Shown here one piece after another: positions 15,308 to 23,732 of a stretch of DNA of 41,404 nt. A program made the position numbers and the translations under genes. Source of the stretch: Chloroflexota bacterium. GTDB taxonomy: Bacteria; Chloroflexota; Anaerolineae; CG2-30-64-16. The stretch is taken from NCBI GenBank assembly GCA_016876015.1, contig VGOD01000022.1:1-41404 (forward strand), given 5' to 3'. Positions within the stretch are counted from its first letter, which is position 1. Every line of letters starts with the position of its first letter. The notes below the pieces were generated by a model. The model was given only the letters and a program-made list of their open reading frames with translations. It was not told the DNA's origin and did no database searches.

Positions 15308-15351
15308 GGCCCCGCAACAAAGAGAATATCCCCCACAGGAGCAGCGCCAGG

Positions 15352-16344
15352 ATGAAAGCCATTGTCTACTCTGAATACGGCGGCCCCGAGGTTCTGAAGG
15401 TCGAGGAGCGGCCCACGCCCACGCCCGGCCCTGGGCAGGCGCTGGTGAAGGTCGCCGCGGCTGGCGTGAACTTCATAGACATCTACCAGCGCATGGGCTG
15501 GTACAAGCTGAATCTGCCCGCCATCCCAGGCAGCGAGGGCGCGGGTATCGTAGAGGCGATCGGGCCAGGACCGGCCCCCAGCCCGCTCGAGGGGGCGACG
15601 GAAGCGCGACCGGGCGACCGCGTGGCCTGGCTGGGCGGGCTGGGCTGCTATACCACCCACGCACTGGTCCCGACCGATCGGCTCATCCGGCTGCCCGAGG
15701 GCCTCAGCTTCGAGCAGGGCGCTGCGGCCATTCTCCAGGGCATGACGGCCCACGTGCTAGCCACGCGCACCTACCCCCTCAAGCCCGGCGATCGCTGCCT
15801 GGTGCACGCGGCGGCCGGCGGCGTTGGCTTGCTGCTGTGCCAGATCGCCAAGATGCAGGGCGCGACCGTCATCGGGACCGTATCTACCGCAGAAAAAGCC
15901 GCGCTTGCAAAGGCGGCCGGCGCCGACGAGGTGATCCTCTACACCCAACAGGACTTCCTGGCCGAGGTCAAACGCATCACCGCGGGCCAGGGGGTGCAGG
16001 TGGTCTACGACTCGGTCGGCAAAGACACCTTCGACAAGAGCCTGGATTGCCTGGCGCCGTTGGGCTACATGGTCACATTCGGCCAGTCAAGCGGCTTCCC
16101 GCCTCTCTTCGACGTCCAGCGCCTGGCGGGGCTGCGCTCGCTCTTCCTGACCCGGCCGTCGCTCTTCGCCTATGTCGCGGCGCGGCCCGATTATCTGCGG
16201 CACGCGCACGCGGTGTTGGACATGATCGCGGCCGGCCAGCTCAAGCTGCGCATCGGCGCAACCTATCCGCTCGAACAAGCCGCCGCGGCGCACATCGCCC
16301 TGGCCAGCCGGCGCACTACCGGCAAGGTGCTGCTGGCGCCGTGA
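15352..16344 (+). CDS. qor: NADPH:quinone oxidoreductase, zinc-independent MDR family
   Basis: This 330-residue medium-chain reductase is of the Qor type, which reduces quinones or other electrophiles with NADPH. It shows GVNFIDIYQRMGWYKLNLP, IPGSEGAGIVEAIGPG, EQGAAAILQGMTAHVL, the coenzyme loop VHAAAGGVGLLLCQIAK, and VYDSVGKDTFDKSLDCL. No catalytic or structural zinc-binding Cys set is visible. The length is normal. The ATG follows CAGGAGCAG. It converges with the ABC-2 permease; only 8 nt separate the stops. Confidence 0.93.
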   Translation: MKAIVYSEYGGPEVLKVEERPTPTPGPGQALVKVAAAGVNFIDIYQRMGWYKLNLPAIPGSEGAGIVEAIGPGPAPSPLEGATEARPGDRVAWLGGLGCYTTHALVPTDRLIRLPEGLSFEQGAAAILQGMTAHVLATRTYPLKPGDRCLVHAAAGGVGLLLCQIAKMQGATVIGTVSTAEKAALAKAAGADEVILYTQQDFLAEVKRITAGQGVQVVYDSVGKDTFDKSLDCLAPLGYMVTFGQSSGFPPLFDVQRLAGLRSLFLTRPSLFAYVAARPDYLRHAHAVLDMIAAGQLKLRIGATYPLEQAAAAHIALASRRTTGKVLLAP

Positions 16345-16352
16345 AGCCGCGC

Positions 16353-17177
16353 TCAGCCGCTGCGCTTCAGCTTCCCTGTCCGTTTGGCATAGTGTTCGGC
16401 CCGGCCGAAGATGAACACCCCCACCGGGATCGCGATGATGCCCATCGCAAGCAGCGGCAGAATCTGGCCCCAGAGCTGGCGCAACGTCGCGCCCTCCAGT
16501 AGCGCCTGGCGCATTCCTTCCAGAACATAGGTGGCGGGCGAGACGCGGGCGATCGGCTGCATCCAACCCGGCAGCACGCTGATCGGATAGTAGACGCCAG
16601 AGACGAGCAGCAAGACGGCCTGGATGACGTGCGTCATCTGCGCGCCGCGCTCGGGAAAGAGGAGCGGCAGCACCGCAGCCATGATCCCGAAGCCGATGAA
16701 GCTCAAACTGCCGACCGTCAGCACAGCCAGTCCGGCCGGCACGTTCGCGCTGGCCAGGCTGAGGTTGAAGAACAACGCCACTGCAACCAGGATCACGGTG
16801 GTGTGCAGCAAACCGTAGACCAGCGAGAAGGCCGTCTGGCCCAGCATGTGCGTGAAGCGACCGACCGGCGCCATGAAGGTGTACTCGATGGTGCCTTCCC
16901 AACGCTCCCAGGCGATCATCTCACTCACGTTGTCGAACACGACCGACAGGTAGTGCCAGACCAGCGTGCCGACCAACAGATACAGGATCGTCCGATCAAG
17001 CTCGGCCTGGGTGAACTCCTTGCCGGTAATCGCGGACGATGCGCGGCCGATGAAGGTGATGGAGAGGGCGTTGGCGATGGAATAGGCCAACCAGACCACC
17101 TCCCAGCCCCAATAGCGTTTGACCAGGTTGAAGTTGCGTTCGATGAATGCGTATGACACGCGGATCGAGCGGAGCAT
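16353..17177 (-). CDS. ABC-2 type transporter permease, without adjacent ATPase
   Basis: This 274-residue permease has six hydrophobic segments (for example LDRTILYLLVGTLVWHYLSV, GLLHTTVILVAVALFFNL, LAVLTVGSLSFIGFGIMAAV, AVLLLVSGVYYPISVLPGWM and LPLLAMGIIAIPVGVFIFG). It has the ABC-2 family YYPISVLPGWMQPIARVSPATY region and the early coupling-like stretch AWERWEGTIEYTFMAPVGR. Exporters of this type need an ATP-binding subunit, but none is encoded on either side, so it must pair with one elsewhere. AAGGAGG lies about 10 nt before the ATG. Substrate unknown. Confidence 0.85.
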   Translation of the reverse strand: MLRSIRVSYAFIERNFNLVKRYWGWEVVWLAYSIANALSITFIGRASSAITGKEFTQAELDRTILYLLVGTLVWHYLSVVFDNVSEMIAWERWEGTIEYTFMAPVGRFTHMLGQTAFSLVYGLLHTTVILVAVALFFNLSLASANVPAGLAVLTVGSLSFIGFGIMAAVLPLLFPERGAQMTHVIQAVLLLVSGVYYPISVLPGWMQPIARVSPATYVLEGMRQALLEGATLRQLWGQILPLLAMGIIAIPVGVFIFGRAEHYAKRTGKLKRSG

Positions 17178-17227
17178 GGTTTCCCAGCCTCCTTCAGTTG
17201 GTGTGAGATATGATCAGCAGCCTGCCC

Positions 17228-18241
17228 ATGAACTCCTATGAACGTCTGACCGCCCGCCTGCGCGGGGAGCCGGTAGACCGGCCGCCCAACTTCGACATCA
17301 CGATGCAGTTCGCCAGCCACTACATCGGCCAGCCGCTGCGCCGCTACTATCTGGACCATCGTGTGCTCTGCGCGGCCAATTCGGCGGTCCAGGAGGCCTT
17401 CGACCTGGACCTCCTGCAAGCGATCTCCGATCCCTACCGCGAGGCCGCCGACTTCGGCGCGGCCGTCGAGTTCCCCGCGGACGGCCTGCCGATCTGCCCC
17501 ACGCCTCTGCTGGCTGACCCGGCCGACCTGGGCCGGCTGCGACCGCCAACGCCTGAAACGGGGCCGCGCATGAGCGATCGGCTGGCGGCCATTCACAGCT
17601 TCCGCGCCCAGGCCGGCGGCCGGGTCCCGATCATGGGCTGGGTCGAGGGCGCGCTGGCCGAGGCCGCTGACCTGCGCGGGGTGAGCGACCTGCTGACCGA
17701 TCTCTACGACCGGCCGGCGTGGGTGCGCGACCTGCTCGCAATCTGCTGCAACGTGGCGATCGCCTTTGCCAGGGCGCAGATCGCGGCCGGCGCCGACATC
17801 ATCGGCCTGGGGGATGCGCTCGCATCGCAAGTCTCGCCCAGGGTCTATCGTCAGTACGCGCTGCCGTATGAGCAGCGCATCTTCGCGGCGGTCCACGAGG
17901 CGGGTGCGCTGGCGCGGCTGCACATTTGCGGCAACACCACGCGCATCCTGTCCGATATGGCCGAGAGCGGCGCCGACATCATTGACCTGGATTGGATGGT
18001 GGACATCGGTCACGCGGCCCAGGTTTTCGGCGACCGCGCGGCTGCTTGCGGCAACTTCGACCCGGTCGCTGTGATGCTCAACGGAGCGCCTGCTGCGGTG
18101 CGCGACGCGACGTTGGCTTGTTTGCAGCAGGGCGGTCGCCGGTCCATCAGCGCGGCCGGCTGCGAAATCCCCGACGGCACGCCGCACGCCAATCTGCTGG
18201 CCCAGGCCGCGGCCCTGACCGAGTGGGGCGACCACGGGTGA
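17228..18241 (+). CDS. Uroporphyrinogen decarboxylase-family protein (MtaA/CmuA-like)
   Basis: This 337-residue TIM-barrel protein is of the URO-D superfamily. It starts with the family's typical MNSYERLTARLRGEPVDRPP. It carries LHICGNTTRIL and AGCEIPDGTPHANL, giving His-x-Cys plus a later Cys as in the zinc site of MtaA/MtbA corrinoid methyltransferases. It also has GADIIGLGDALASQ and DIIDLDWMVDIGHA. It is therefore more likely a methyltransferase-like member than the haem enzyme HemE. An earlier in-frame ATG (17210) overlaps a TATGAT -10 at 17209-17214, which favours ATG 17228. No corrinoid protein is adjacent, so the substrate is open. Confidence 0.88.
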   Translation: MNSYERLTARLRGEPVDRPPNFDITMQFASHYIGQPLRRYYLDHRVLCAANSAVQEAFDLDLLQAISDPYREAADFGAAVEFPADGLPICPTPLLADPADLGRLRPPTPETGPRMSDRLAAIHSFRAQAGGRVPIMGWVEGALAEAADLRGVSDLLTDLYDRPAWVRDLLAICCNVAIAFARAQIAAGADIIGLGDALASQVSPRVYRQYALPYEQRIFAAVHEAGALARLHICGNTTRILSDMAESGADIIDLDWMVDIGHAAQVFGDRAAACGNFDPVAVMLNGAPAAVRDATLACLQQGGRRSISAAGCEIPDGTPHANLLAQAAALTEWGDHG

Positions 18242-18259
18242 ATGACGGATGGCCTGGTG

Positions 18260-18301
18260 CGTATTGCGTATTCCGTAGTGCGTATTGCGTATTCCGTGTT
18301 G
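18260..18301. repeat. Tandem heptamer array between convergent genes
   Basis: Six heptamers in perfect register: CGTATTG, CGTATTC, CGTAGTG, CGTATTG, CGTATTC, CGTGTTG. The array starts 18 nt after the URO-D-family stop and ends 17 nt before the stop of the convergent gene. The same heptamers recur at 27384-27411. Confidence 0.85.
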
Positions 18302-18318
18302 AGAAGCGTGATCAGGGA

Positions 18319-19881
18319 CTACCTGGCGCGCCCTGCGCCGTCCAGCATATGTCTTAATACGAGTTGGTGTACGACTTGTTCCACCGGCGCGCGGTCGTCG
18401 GTGAAGATCGGCGCGGCGGCCGGAGGAGCGGCGACGCGTGTGTGCGCGGCGACCCGTCGCGCGACCTCGGCCAGCAGCGGATGGTCGAAGGCAGGCAGAT
18501 TGCGGTGGAAGTCTGCCAGCGTCGTCGGCCGGCGCGTGGCGACTACCAGGCTGTTGCCCAATACGCTGCCGTTGTCAGGCTCGTCTATCACGTAGACGCT
18601 GGGAAACACCTGGCCCATCGTCGCGGCGATGGCATCCACCAGGCTGAAGTCGCTGTGCGTCCGGCCAACGTTCACGGCTGCCACGCCGTCATCGCTCAAG
18701 CGGTCGCGCGCCAGGCTGAAGAACTCGACCGTGGTCAGGTGAAAAGGGATGTAAGGCGGCCGATACGCATCAACCGCGATCAGATCGTAACCTGTACCCC
18801 TCTCCAGAAACCACCGTGCATCGGCCGCGACCGCGTTCAGGTTCGGCGCGTTCATGTCGAACCAGGCGCGGCCGGCCGCGATGATCGCGGGATCGAGCTC
18901 GGCGCCGTCAATCGGGATAGGGCCATAGGCGTCGGTGAGCAGCCGGGGGATCGTGCCTGCGGCCAGCCCGCCGATGTAGGCGCGACGCACCTGGCCCGGT
19001 CTGTAGGGCGCCGGGTTGAAGGCCGGCGTGATCAGGAAATAGTCCCAAATGCCATCGGCCAGGCCGCCGGCCGGCCGATAGACCGAGTGGATGCCCTCGC
19101 CTTCGTTGAGCCGCAACTGGCGTTCGATGCCGGCGTCCACCACCTGGATGTAGTTGAATGCCGATTCGGTCTCGAAGAGCAGACCTGCGGCAGGCTTGAG
19201 GGGGCCGGTCGGCCGCCAGCCGAGATAGCCCACCAGCGCGGCCGCGAGCAAGGCGAACAGCGCATCCCACCTGCGTCGCGTGCGCAGGAACCCGATCAAG
19301 ACGACCAGCAGAAGGGTGATGCTCAGGCTGGCGAAGGTGCGCCGCGTCCCGATGTTGGGGATGAGCAACAGCACCGGCAGAAAGCTGCCCAGGATGCTGC
19401 CTGCGGTGGAGAGCGCATAGATGCGGCCCGCGACCTCGCCGCTGCCCTGCACATCGCGCAGCGCCAGGCGGATGGCGAACGGGCTGATGCAGCCGAGCAG
19501 TGTTACCGGCAGGGCGAAGAGCGCCAGGATGCCCACCATGCTGCCCGCCAGCAGCGCAGCATCCAGGTCGCCCACGCCCTGGCTGGCCAAACGCAGCACC
19601 GGACGGGCGAACGTCGGCGTCAGGCCGACGCCTAACGCGGCCAGTCCGGCCAGGCGCAACATGAGCTCCAGGCGCGGCCAGCGATCGGCCAGGGTCCCGC
19701 CGAGCCAATAGCCGGCCGCCAGGTAGAGCAAGATCAGACCGATCAGCGCGGCCCAGACGATGAGCGAATTGCCGAACCACGGATCGAGCAGGCGTGATGC
19801 GCTCAGCTCGACGCCTAGCGTGGTGAATCCGCCGACAAAGACGACCAGGAAGAGGAAACCACGTCCGATGTTGGATGGCAT
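18319..19881 (-). CDS. MFS-like membrane protein fused to a spermidine-synthase-like domain
   Basis: This 520-residue protein has an N-terminal half of hydrophobic helices (GFLFLVVFVGGFTTLGVELS, SLIVWAALIGLILLYLAAGY, TFASLSITLLLVVLIGFL). The C-terminal aminopropyltransferase-like Rossmann fold shows QVRRAYIGGLAAGTIPRLL, PIDGAELDPAIIAAGRAWF, YDLIAVDAYRPPYIPFHLTT and GVAAVNVGRT. Such fusions are common and their reaction is not established; true polyamine synthesis is doubtful. I choose ATG 19881 because TATAAT ends 6 nt before it, predicting a leaderless transcript, and no Shine-Dalgarno is present. Confidence 0.88.
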   Translation of the reverse strand: MPSNIGRGFLFLVVFVGGFTTLGVELSASRLLDPWFGNSLIVWAALIGLILLYLAAGYWLGGTLADRWPRLELMLRLAGLAALGVGLTPTFARPVLRLASQGVGDLDAALLAGSMVGILALFALPVTLLGCISPFAIRLALRDVQGSGEVAGRIYALSTAGSILGSFLPVLLLIPNIGTRRTFASLSITLLLVVLIGFLRTRRRWDALFALLAAALVGYLGWRPTGPLKPAAGLLFETESAFNYIQVVDAGIERQLRLNEGEGIHSVYRPAGGLADGIWDYFLITPAFNPAPYRPGQVRRAYIGGLAAGTIPRLLTDAYGPIPIDGAELDPAIIAAGRAWFDMNAPNLNAVAADARWFLERGTGYDLIAVDAYRPPYIPFHLTTVEFFSLARDRLSDDGVAAVNVGRTHSDFSLVDAIAATMGQVFPSVYVIDEPDNGSVLGNSLVVATRRPTTLADFHRNLPAFDHPLLAEVARRVAAHTRVAAPPAAAPIFTDDRAPVEQVVHQLVLRHMLDGAGRAR

Positions 19882-19887
19882 GGGCCG

Positions 19888-19893
19888 ATTATA
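19888..19893 (-). promoter_or_regulatory. Leaderless -10 of the spermidine-synthase-like gene
   Basis: Perfect minus-strand TATAAT (19893-19888), exactly 6 nt before ATG 19881. A weak TTCTTG lies 17 nt upstream. Confidence 0.6.
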
Positions 19894-19931
19894 CAGCCAG
19901 ATGGCGTGAGCAAGAAACCGGACGAGCATCC

Positions 19932-21281
19932 ATGGACGAAAACCTGCGCCAAACCGAAGAGCAGGCCGCGCCGCCGGCCGACGCCGCCTCAGATACGTGT
20001 GTTCCGGGATCGGGGGGGAGCGGCAGCGCGCTGTTCGTGAAGCTGCCCGCCGACATCAGCGAGCGGGTGGATCGCTTTCGGTCGGCGCACGACCCACACT
20101 GGAGGCTGATTCCGCCTCACGTCACGATCATCTACCCGCCGTTCATCCCGCTGGCGCGCTGGCCGGAATTGCGGCCGGCGGTCGCGAAATGCGTTGCAGC
20201 CCAGCCTGCATTCGACGTGACGCTGCAGGAATGCGGCGCGTTTCATGGCGAACAGCATGTGCTCTGGCTGCGACCGGAAGACGGCGGCGCGTTGACTCGA
20301 CTGAACGCCGCGCTTACTGAGCGATTCCCCGACCACGTTCCGCAACTCCCCTACAGCTATGTTCCACACGTGACGATCGGGTTTTTCGATTCCGACGACG
20401 CGTTGATTCAGGCCCAGCAGGAGGTCTGCGAGACGACCGGTGTGCTGCGCTTTCGCGTCAAATCGTTGACCTACGCGGCGCATGACCACGACGGCCGGTG
20501 GCGGCTCTACGATGAGTTGCCGCTGGGACTGCCACAGGAAGAGACCATCACTGAAAGCCCTGCGCGGGTCGCGGCGGGAGGCGCAGCGCAGCCATCGCCT
20601 GGCCAGGCTGCCGGCGCAAGTCTCCTGCCCCTGCTGCTGATCGCGGCGGTTATGGTCGTCGCCCTCCTCGTTGGCCTCGGCCCGATCGCGGGCGTCTTCG
20701 CGGCGCGAGAACAACTGCTCGCGCAGGTGCGCGGCGCTGGGGCTTGGGGACCGCTTGTGCTCATCGGTCTGGTTATCGCGCAGACGATCGCCGCGCCGAT
20801 CCCAGGGCAGGCGCTCAACTTCGTGGGAGGCTTGCTGTTTGGCTTCTGGCAGGGGACCCTCTACAGTTGGCTCGGCTCCACACTGGGCTCCGCGCTGGCG
20901 ATGACGCTGGCGCGCCTCGCTGGCCGGCCCCTTGCGGCGCGGCTGGTGGATGCGGCCAGACTCGACAGGCTGGATCGGTTCGTCGCCGGCCGCGGGCTGC
21001 TCTTCTTCTTGGTGGTGTTCCTGATCCCGGGCCTGCCGGATGATCTGATGTGCTTTGCGGCCGGCCTGACCTCCTTGCCATTGCCCGCCCTCATCGCGGC
21101 GAGCGCGCTCGGCCGCGTCCCTGGTATCGCGGCCGCGGTCTGGGCCGGCGCGTATGCCGAACAGATGCCGTGGCAGGCGTGGCTGGCCAGCGGTGGAGCG
21201 GTCCTTGGCATCGTTGTGCTGTGGCGGCGCTACGGAAGACGTCTCCAGGACAGGATGCTGCGACTGGCGGGGCGATGCTAA
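19932..21281 (+). CDS. 2H phosphoesterase (2'-5' RNA ligase-like) fused to a VTT/DedA membrane domain
   Basis: This 449-residue fusion has a soluble 2H-phosphoesterase fold at residues about 30-205, with both signature repeats (PHVTIIYPP and PHVTIGFFD), as in LigT/ThpR enzymes acting on 2',3'-cyclic or 2'-5' RNA linkages. A linker of about 30 residues leads to a VTT (SNARE-associated, TVP38/TMEM64, DedA) domain: LLPLLLIAAVMVVALLVGL, FVGGLLFGFWQGTLYSWLGS, LGSALAMTLARLAGRPLAAR, LFFLVVFLIPGLPDDLMCFA. The frame runs through the junction with no frameshift. ATG 19932 is favoured over ATG 19875, which lies in the divergent promoter region. I am not aware of a defined role for this fusion. Confidence 0.85.
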   Translation: MDENLRQTEEQAAPPADAASDTCVPGSGGSGSALFVKLPADISERVDRFRSAHDPHWRLIPPHVTIIYPPFIPLARWPELRPAVAKCVAAQPAFDVTLQECGAFHGEQHVLWLRPEDGGALTRLNAALTERFPDHVPQLPYSYVPHVTIGFFDSDDALIQAQQEVCETTGVLRFRVKSLTYAAHDHDGRWRLYDELPLGLPQEETITESPARVAAGGAAQPSPGQAAGASLLPLLLIAAVMVVALLVGLGPIAGVFAAREQLLAQVRGAGAWGPLVLIGLVIAQTIAAPIPGQALNFVGGLLFGFWQGTLYSWLGSTLGSALAMTLARLAGRPLAARLVDAARLDRLDRFVAGRGLLFFLVVFLIPGLPDDLMCFAAGLTSLPLPALIAASALGRVPGIAAAVWAGAYAEQMPWQAWLASGGAVLGIVVLWRRYGRRLQDRMLRLAGRC

Positions 21282-21285
21282 AGGC

Positions 21286-21322
21286 TTGACACGACTGGCA
21301 GGCAGTAGTATATTGGTAGTAT
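21286..21322 (+). promoter_or_regulatory. Strong leaderless promoter with tandem operator-like repeats
   Basis: TTGACA (21286-21291), 17-nt spacer, TATATT (21309-21314), then 6 nt and the ATG. TAGTAT occurs at 21306-21311 and 21317-21322, an 11-bp period typical of ribbon-helix-helix operators. Confidence 0.7.
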
Positions 21323-21563
21323 GAAAATCAAGACATCGCTCTCTCTGTCCGAGAACCTGTTGAGGGAGATTGATCGACGATCGGCCAGGTACAAGAACCG
21401 CTCTGACTTCCTCCATTGCGACGGGCTGGTCAGTCTACCCAAGACGGTCTTGACGCACTATATCGGCTCTCTCTCGCCTCAGAAGGTCCGAGCGTTGAAC
21501 AGCGCGCTGCGCACAGCCCTCGACCTGCTGGATGACTCCTTATGGACCGCATCATCGAATTGA
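21321..21563 (+). pseudogene. In-frame collapsed RHH antitoxin::MazF toxin relic
   Basis: An 80-codon frame joins two half-genes. Residues 1-31 ([20 protein letters not shown] and on to YKNRSDFL) are the N-terminal part of a ribbon-helix-helix antitoxin. Residues 32-75 ([20 protein letters not shown] then [16 protein letters not shown]) are the C-terminal end of a MazF toxin. The middle, including the end of the antitoxin and the toxin's active site, is missing. The frame is intact and retains a near-consensus leaderless promoter with repeats suited to RHH binding, so a small repressor-like product may still be made. Its end overlaps the next gene by 22 nt. Confidence 0.7.
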
Positions 21564-22846
21564 CCCTTGATGGCATCGCGCACGGCGGCGAAGCGCTGGG
21601 CCGGCATGACGGCAAGGTGATCTTCGTCCCGTATGCCATTCCGGGCGAGCGCGTGCGCATCGCGCTGATCGAAGAGCGCGAGCGTTGGGCGCGGGCGCGG
21701 CTGACGCAGGTCATCGCGGCCAGCCCAGACCGCGTGGAACCCCCCTGCCCCTATTACGGGCCGGATGGCTGCGGCGGCTGCCATTGGCAGCACATCGCCT
21801 ATGAGCGTCAGGCCGCGTTGAAAGGGGAAATCGTCGCCGACCAACTGCGAAGGCTGGGCCGCATCGCGCAGCCGGCCGTGGCCGATGTGCTCGTGCTGGC
21901 CGAACCGGCGCTGCCAGCCGCGGGCAGCACCGCCGAGCATGAGCCGGCCGGGGCTGAAAGCGTGTTGGCCTTCGGCTACCGCAACCACGCGCAGTTCGCA
22001 CTTTCGCCTGAGGGCGCCCTGGGCTTTCGCCGCGGCGCCAGCCATCAGGTGATCGCGGTGGAGCACTGCCTGTTGCTCCACGAGCGGCTGGCCGAGCTGC
22101 ACGCCGCGTTGGATGTCGCGTGGCCGGGACTGAGCGGAGTCAGCCTGCGCGCCGGGGTCAACACCGGCGATGCACTGATCCTGTTCGAGAGCGCCGACCG
22201 CGCAGCCCCCGAATTGGAGATCAACCTGCCCTGCGCCTGCGCCCTGCGCACCCCGGCCGGGGTGCAACCGCTGATCGGTGAGCCGTGGCTGGCGGAGGAG
22301 ATCGCTGGACGGCGCTATCGTGTCTCGGCCGAGAGCTTCTTTCAGGTCAACACCCCCGGCGCGGAGGCGCTGGCAGCCATCGTGCTCGGCTACCTCGATC
22401 CACAACCTGCGGACGTGCTGCTGGACGCCTACTGCGGGGTCGGTCTCTTCGCGTTGGCGCTGGCCGATGCGGCCGGCGAGGTCATCGGGATCGAGTCTTC
22501 GTCATCCGCGTGCGAGGATTTCGCGCATAACGCCGACGATTGTCCTGCCGTCAGCCTGCACGAAGGCGCGGTCGAGGAGGTGCTGCCGGCATTGCGGGGA
22601 CAGGGCCAACGGGTAGACCTGGCGGTGATGGATCCGCCTCGGGCTGGCGCCGGGCCGCAGGTCATCAAGGAGCTGGCGGCGCTGACCCCGCGGCGTATCG
22701 CCTACGTTTCGTGCGATCCCGCCACCCTGGCCCGCGATGCCGTCCACCTCACGGCCGCAGGCTATCGCCTGCACGAGGCGCAACCGGTGGACATCTTCCC
22801 GCAGACGTGTCACGTGGAAACCGTGGCGCTGTGGGAACGCCGATAG
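21542..22846 (+). CDS. rlmD: 23S rRNA (uracil-5-)-methyltransferase, RlmD/RumA family
   Basis: This 434-residue SAM-dependent m5U methyltransferase begins with a TRAM RNA-binding domain ([20 protein letters not shown]). A 4Fe-4S cluster motif follows ([22 protein letters not shown]), then the SAM fold ([20 protein letters not shown]), VMDPPRAG, and the catalytic segment [14 protein letters not shown]-terminal [12 protein letters not shown] is typical. RlmC, RlmD and TrmA cannot be told apart with certainty by eye. The start overlaps the TA relic. It is followed after 19 nt by the Clp1-like gene. Confidence 0.9.
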   Translation: MDRIIELTLDGIAHGGEALGRHDGKVIFVPYAIPGERVRIALIEERERWARARLTQVIAASPDRVEPPCPYYGPDGCGGCHWQHIAYERQAALKGEIVADQLRRLGRIAQPAVADVLVLAEPALPAAGSTAEHEPAGAESVLAFGYRNHAQFALSPEGALGFRRGASHQVIAVEHCLLLHERLAELHAALDVAWPGLSGVSLRAGVNTGDALILFESADRAAPELEINLPCACALRTPAGVQPLIGEPWLAEEIAGRRYRVSAESFFQVNTPGAEALAAIVLGYLDPQPADVLLDAYCGVGLFALALADAAGEVIGIESSSSACEDFAHNADDCPAVSLHEGAVEEVLPALRGQGQRVDLAVMDPPRAGAGPQVIKELAALTPRRIAYVSCDPATLARDAVHLTAAGYRLHEAQPVDIFPQTCHVETVALWERR

Positions 22847-22865
22847 GTCGAGCCGACGCCCATCC

Positions 22866-23732
22866 ATGGACATTCCAGAAGCCTGGGAACAACTCGCGGT
22901 CGCAGAGCCACGCGGCGTGATCATGATCGTCGGCGCGCCCGACATGGGCAAGAGCACCCTGGCCCGCCACTTGTACGGCCGGCTGTGCGCCGAAGGCCGC
23001 ACAGTCGCGTTTCTGGACGGCGATCCTGGCCAGAGCACGCTCGGCCCGCCGGCCACGATGACGTTGGCCCTGGGACTGCCCGGCGAAGTCGCGTTTCCGC
23101 CCGGCGGCCCGCAGTGGCGGCGCTTCGTCGGCGCGGTGTCCCCGCGCGGGCATATGCTGACGCTGGTCGTCGCGGCCGCCCGGCTGGCCGTAGCCGCACA
23201 GATGGCCGGCGCCGAGACGGTGATCTACGACACGACCGGCCTCGTGGACCCGGCGCAAGGCGGCCTCAATCTGAAACTGGCCAAGATTAATCTGCTCCAG
23301 CCCGCAGCCGTCATCGCCATCCAGCGCGACAACGAGCTGGAGCCGCTGCTGGCCCCTCTGCGCCGCGGGGGGCCTGCCCGGCTCATTGAGCTGGCGCCAT
23401 CGGAGGCTGTGTCGCCGCGCGACCAGTTGACCCGTCAGGCGCACCGCGCGCAGCAGTTCAGCCGCTATTTCAGCGATGCGCACACCCTGAGCGTGGCATG
23501 GGACCAAATGGCCATCTTCCCAGGCCCGGTGTTCGCCTACAACCAACTGGTCGCCCTGGAGGACCCGGCCGGCTTCGTGCGCGGACTCGGCATCCTCCGT
23601 CAGGCTGATTTCCAGAAGCGCCGCGTCGTCCTGCACACGCCGCTCGCCTCGCTCGCGGACGTCAGCGCCCTCCGCCTCGGCGACCTGGCGGTGGACCCGC
23701 GGACGTATCGGGATCAGAGGGTGATGGGGTGA
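22866..23732 (+). CDS. Clp1/Grc3/NOL9-type P-loop polynucleotide 5'-hydroxyl kinase homologue
   Basis: This 288-residue P-loop protein is of the Clp1_P type: Walker A IVGAPDMGKSTLARHLYG, then the Clp1/Grc3 signature FLDGDPGQSTLGPP, and TVIYDTTGLVDPAQGGLNLK with the Walker B-like DTTG. A beta-rich C-terminal region with LVALEDPAGFVRGLGIL resembles the archaeal/bacterial members. Eukaryotic and archaeal relatives phosphorylate RNA 5'-OH ends; activity here is inferred. The last codons (RVMG and stop) already belong to an octamer array. It lies 19 nt after rlmD and close to the 2H-phosphoesterase fusion. Confidence 0.82.
   Translation: MDIPEAWEQLAVAEPRGVIMIVGAPDMGKSTLARHLYGRLCAEGRTVAFLDGDPGQSTLGPPATMTLALGLPGEVAFPPGGPQWRRFVGAVSPRGHMLTLVVAAARLAVAAQMAGAETVIYDTTGLVDPAQGGLNLKLAKINLLQPAAVIAIQRDNELEPLLAPLRRGGPARLIELAPSEAVSPRDQLTRQAHRAQQFSRYFSDAHTLSVAWDQMAIFPGPVFAYNQLVALEDPAGFVRGLGILRQADFQKRRVVLHTPLASLADVSALRLGDLAVDPRTYRDQRVMG

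Noticed and set aside
15173..15355. Sixty-codon frame just before the quinone reductase gene
   Set aside because: It runs through the 55-bp repeat and the promoter, and matches no family.
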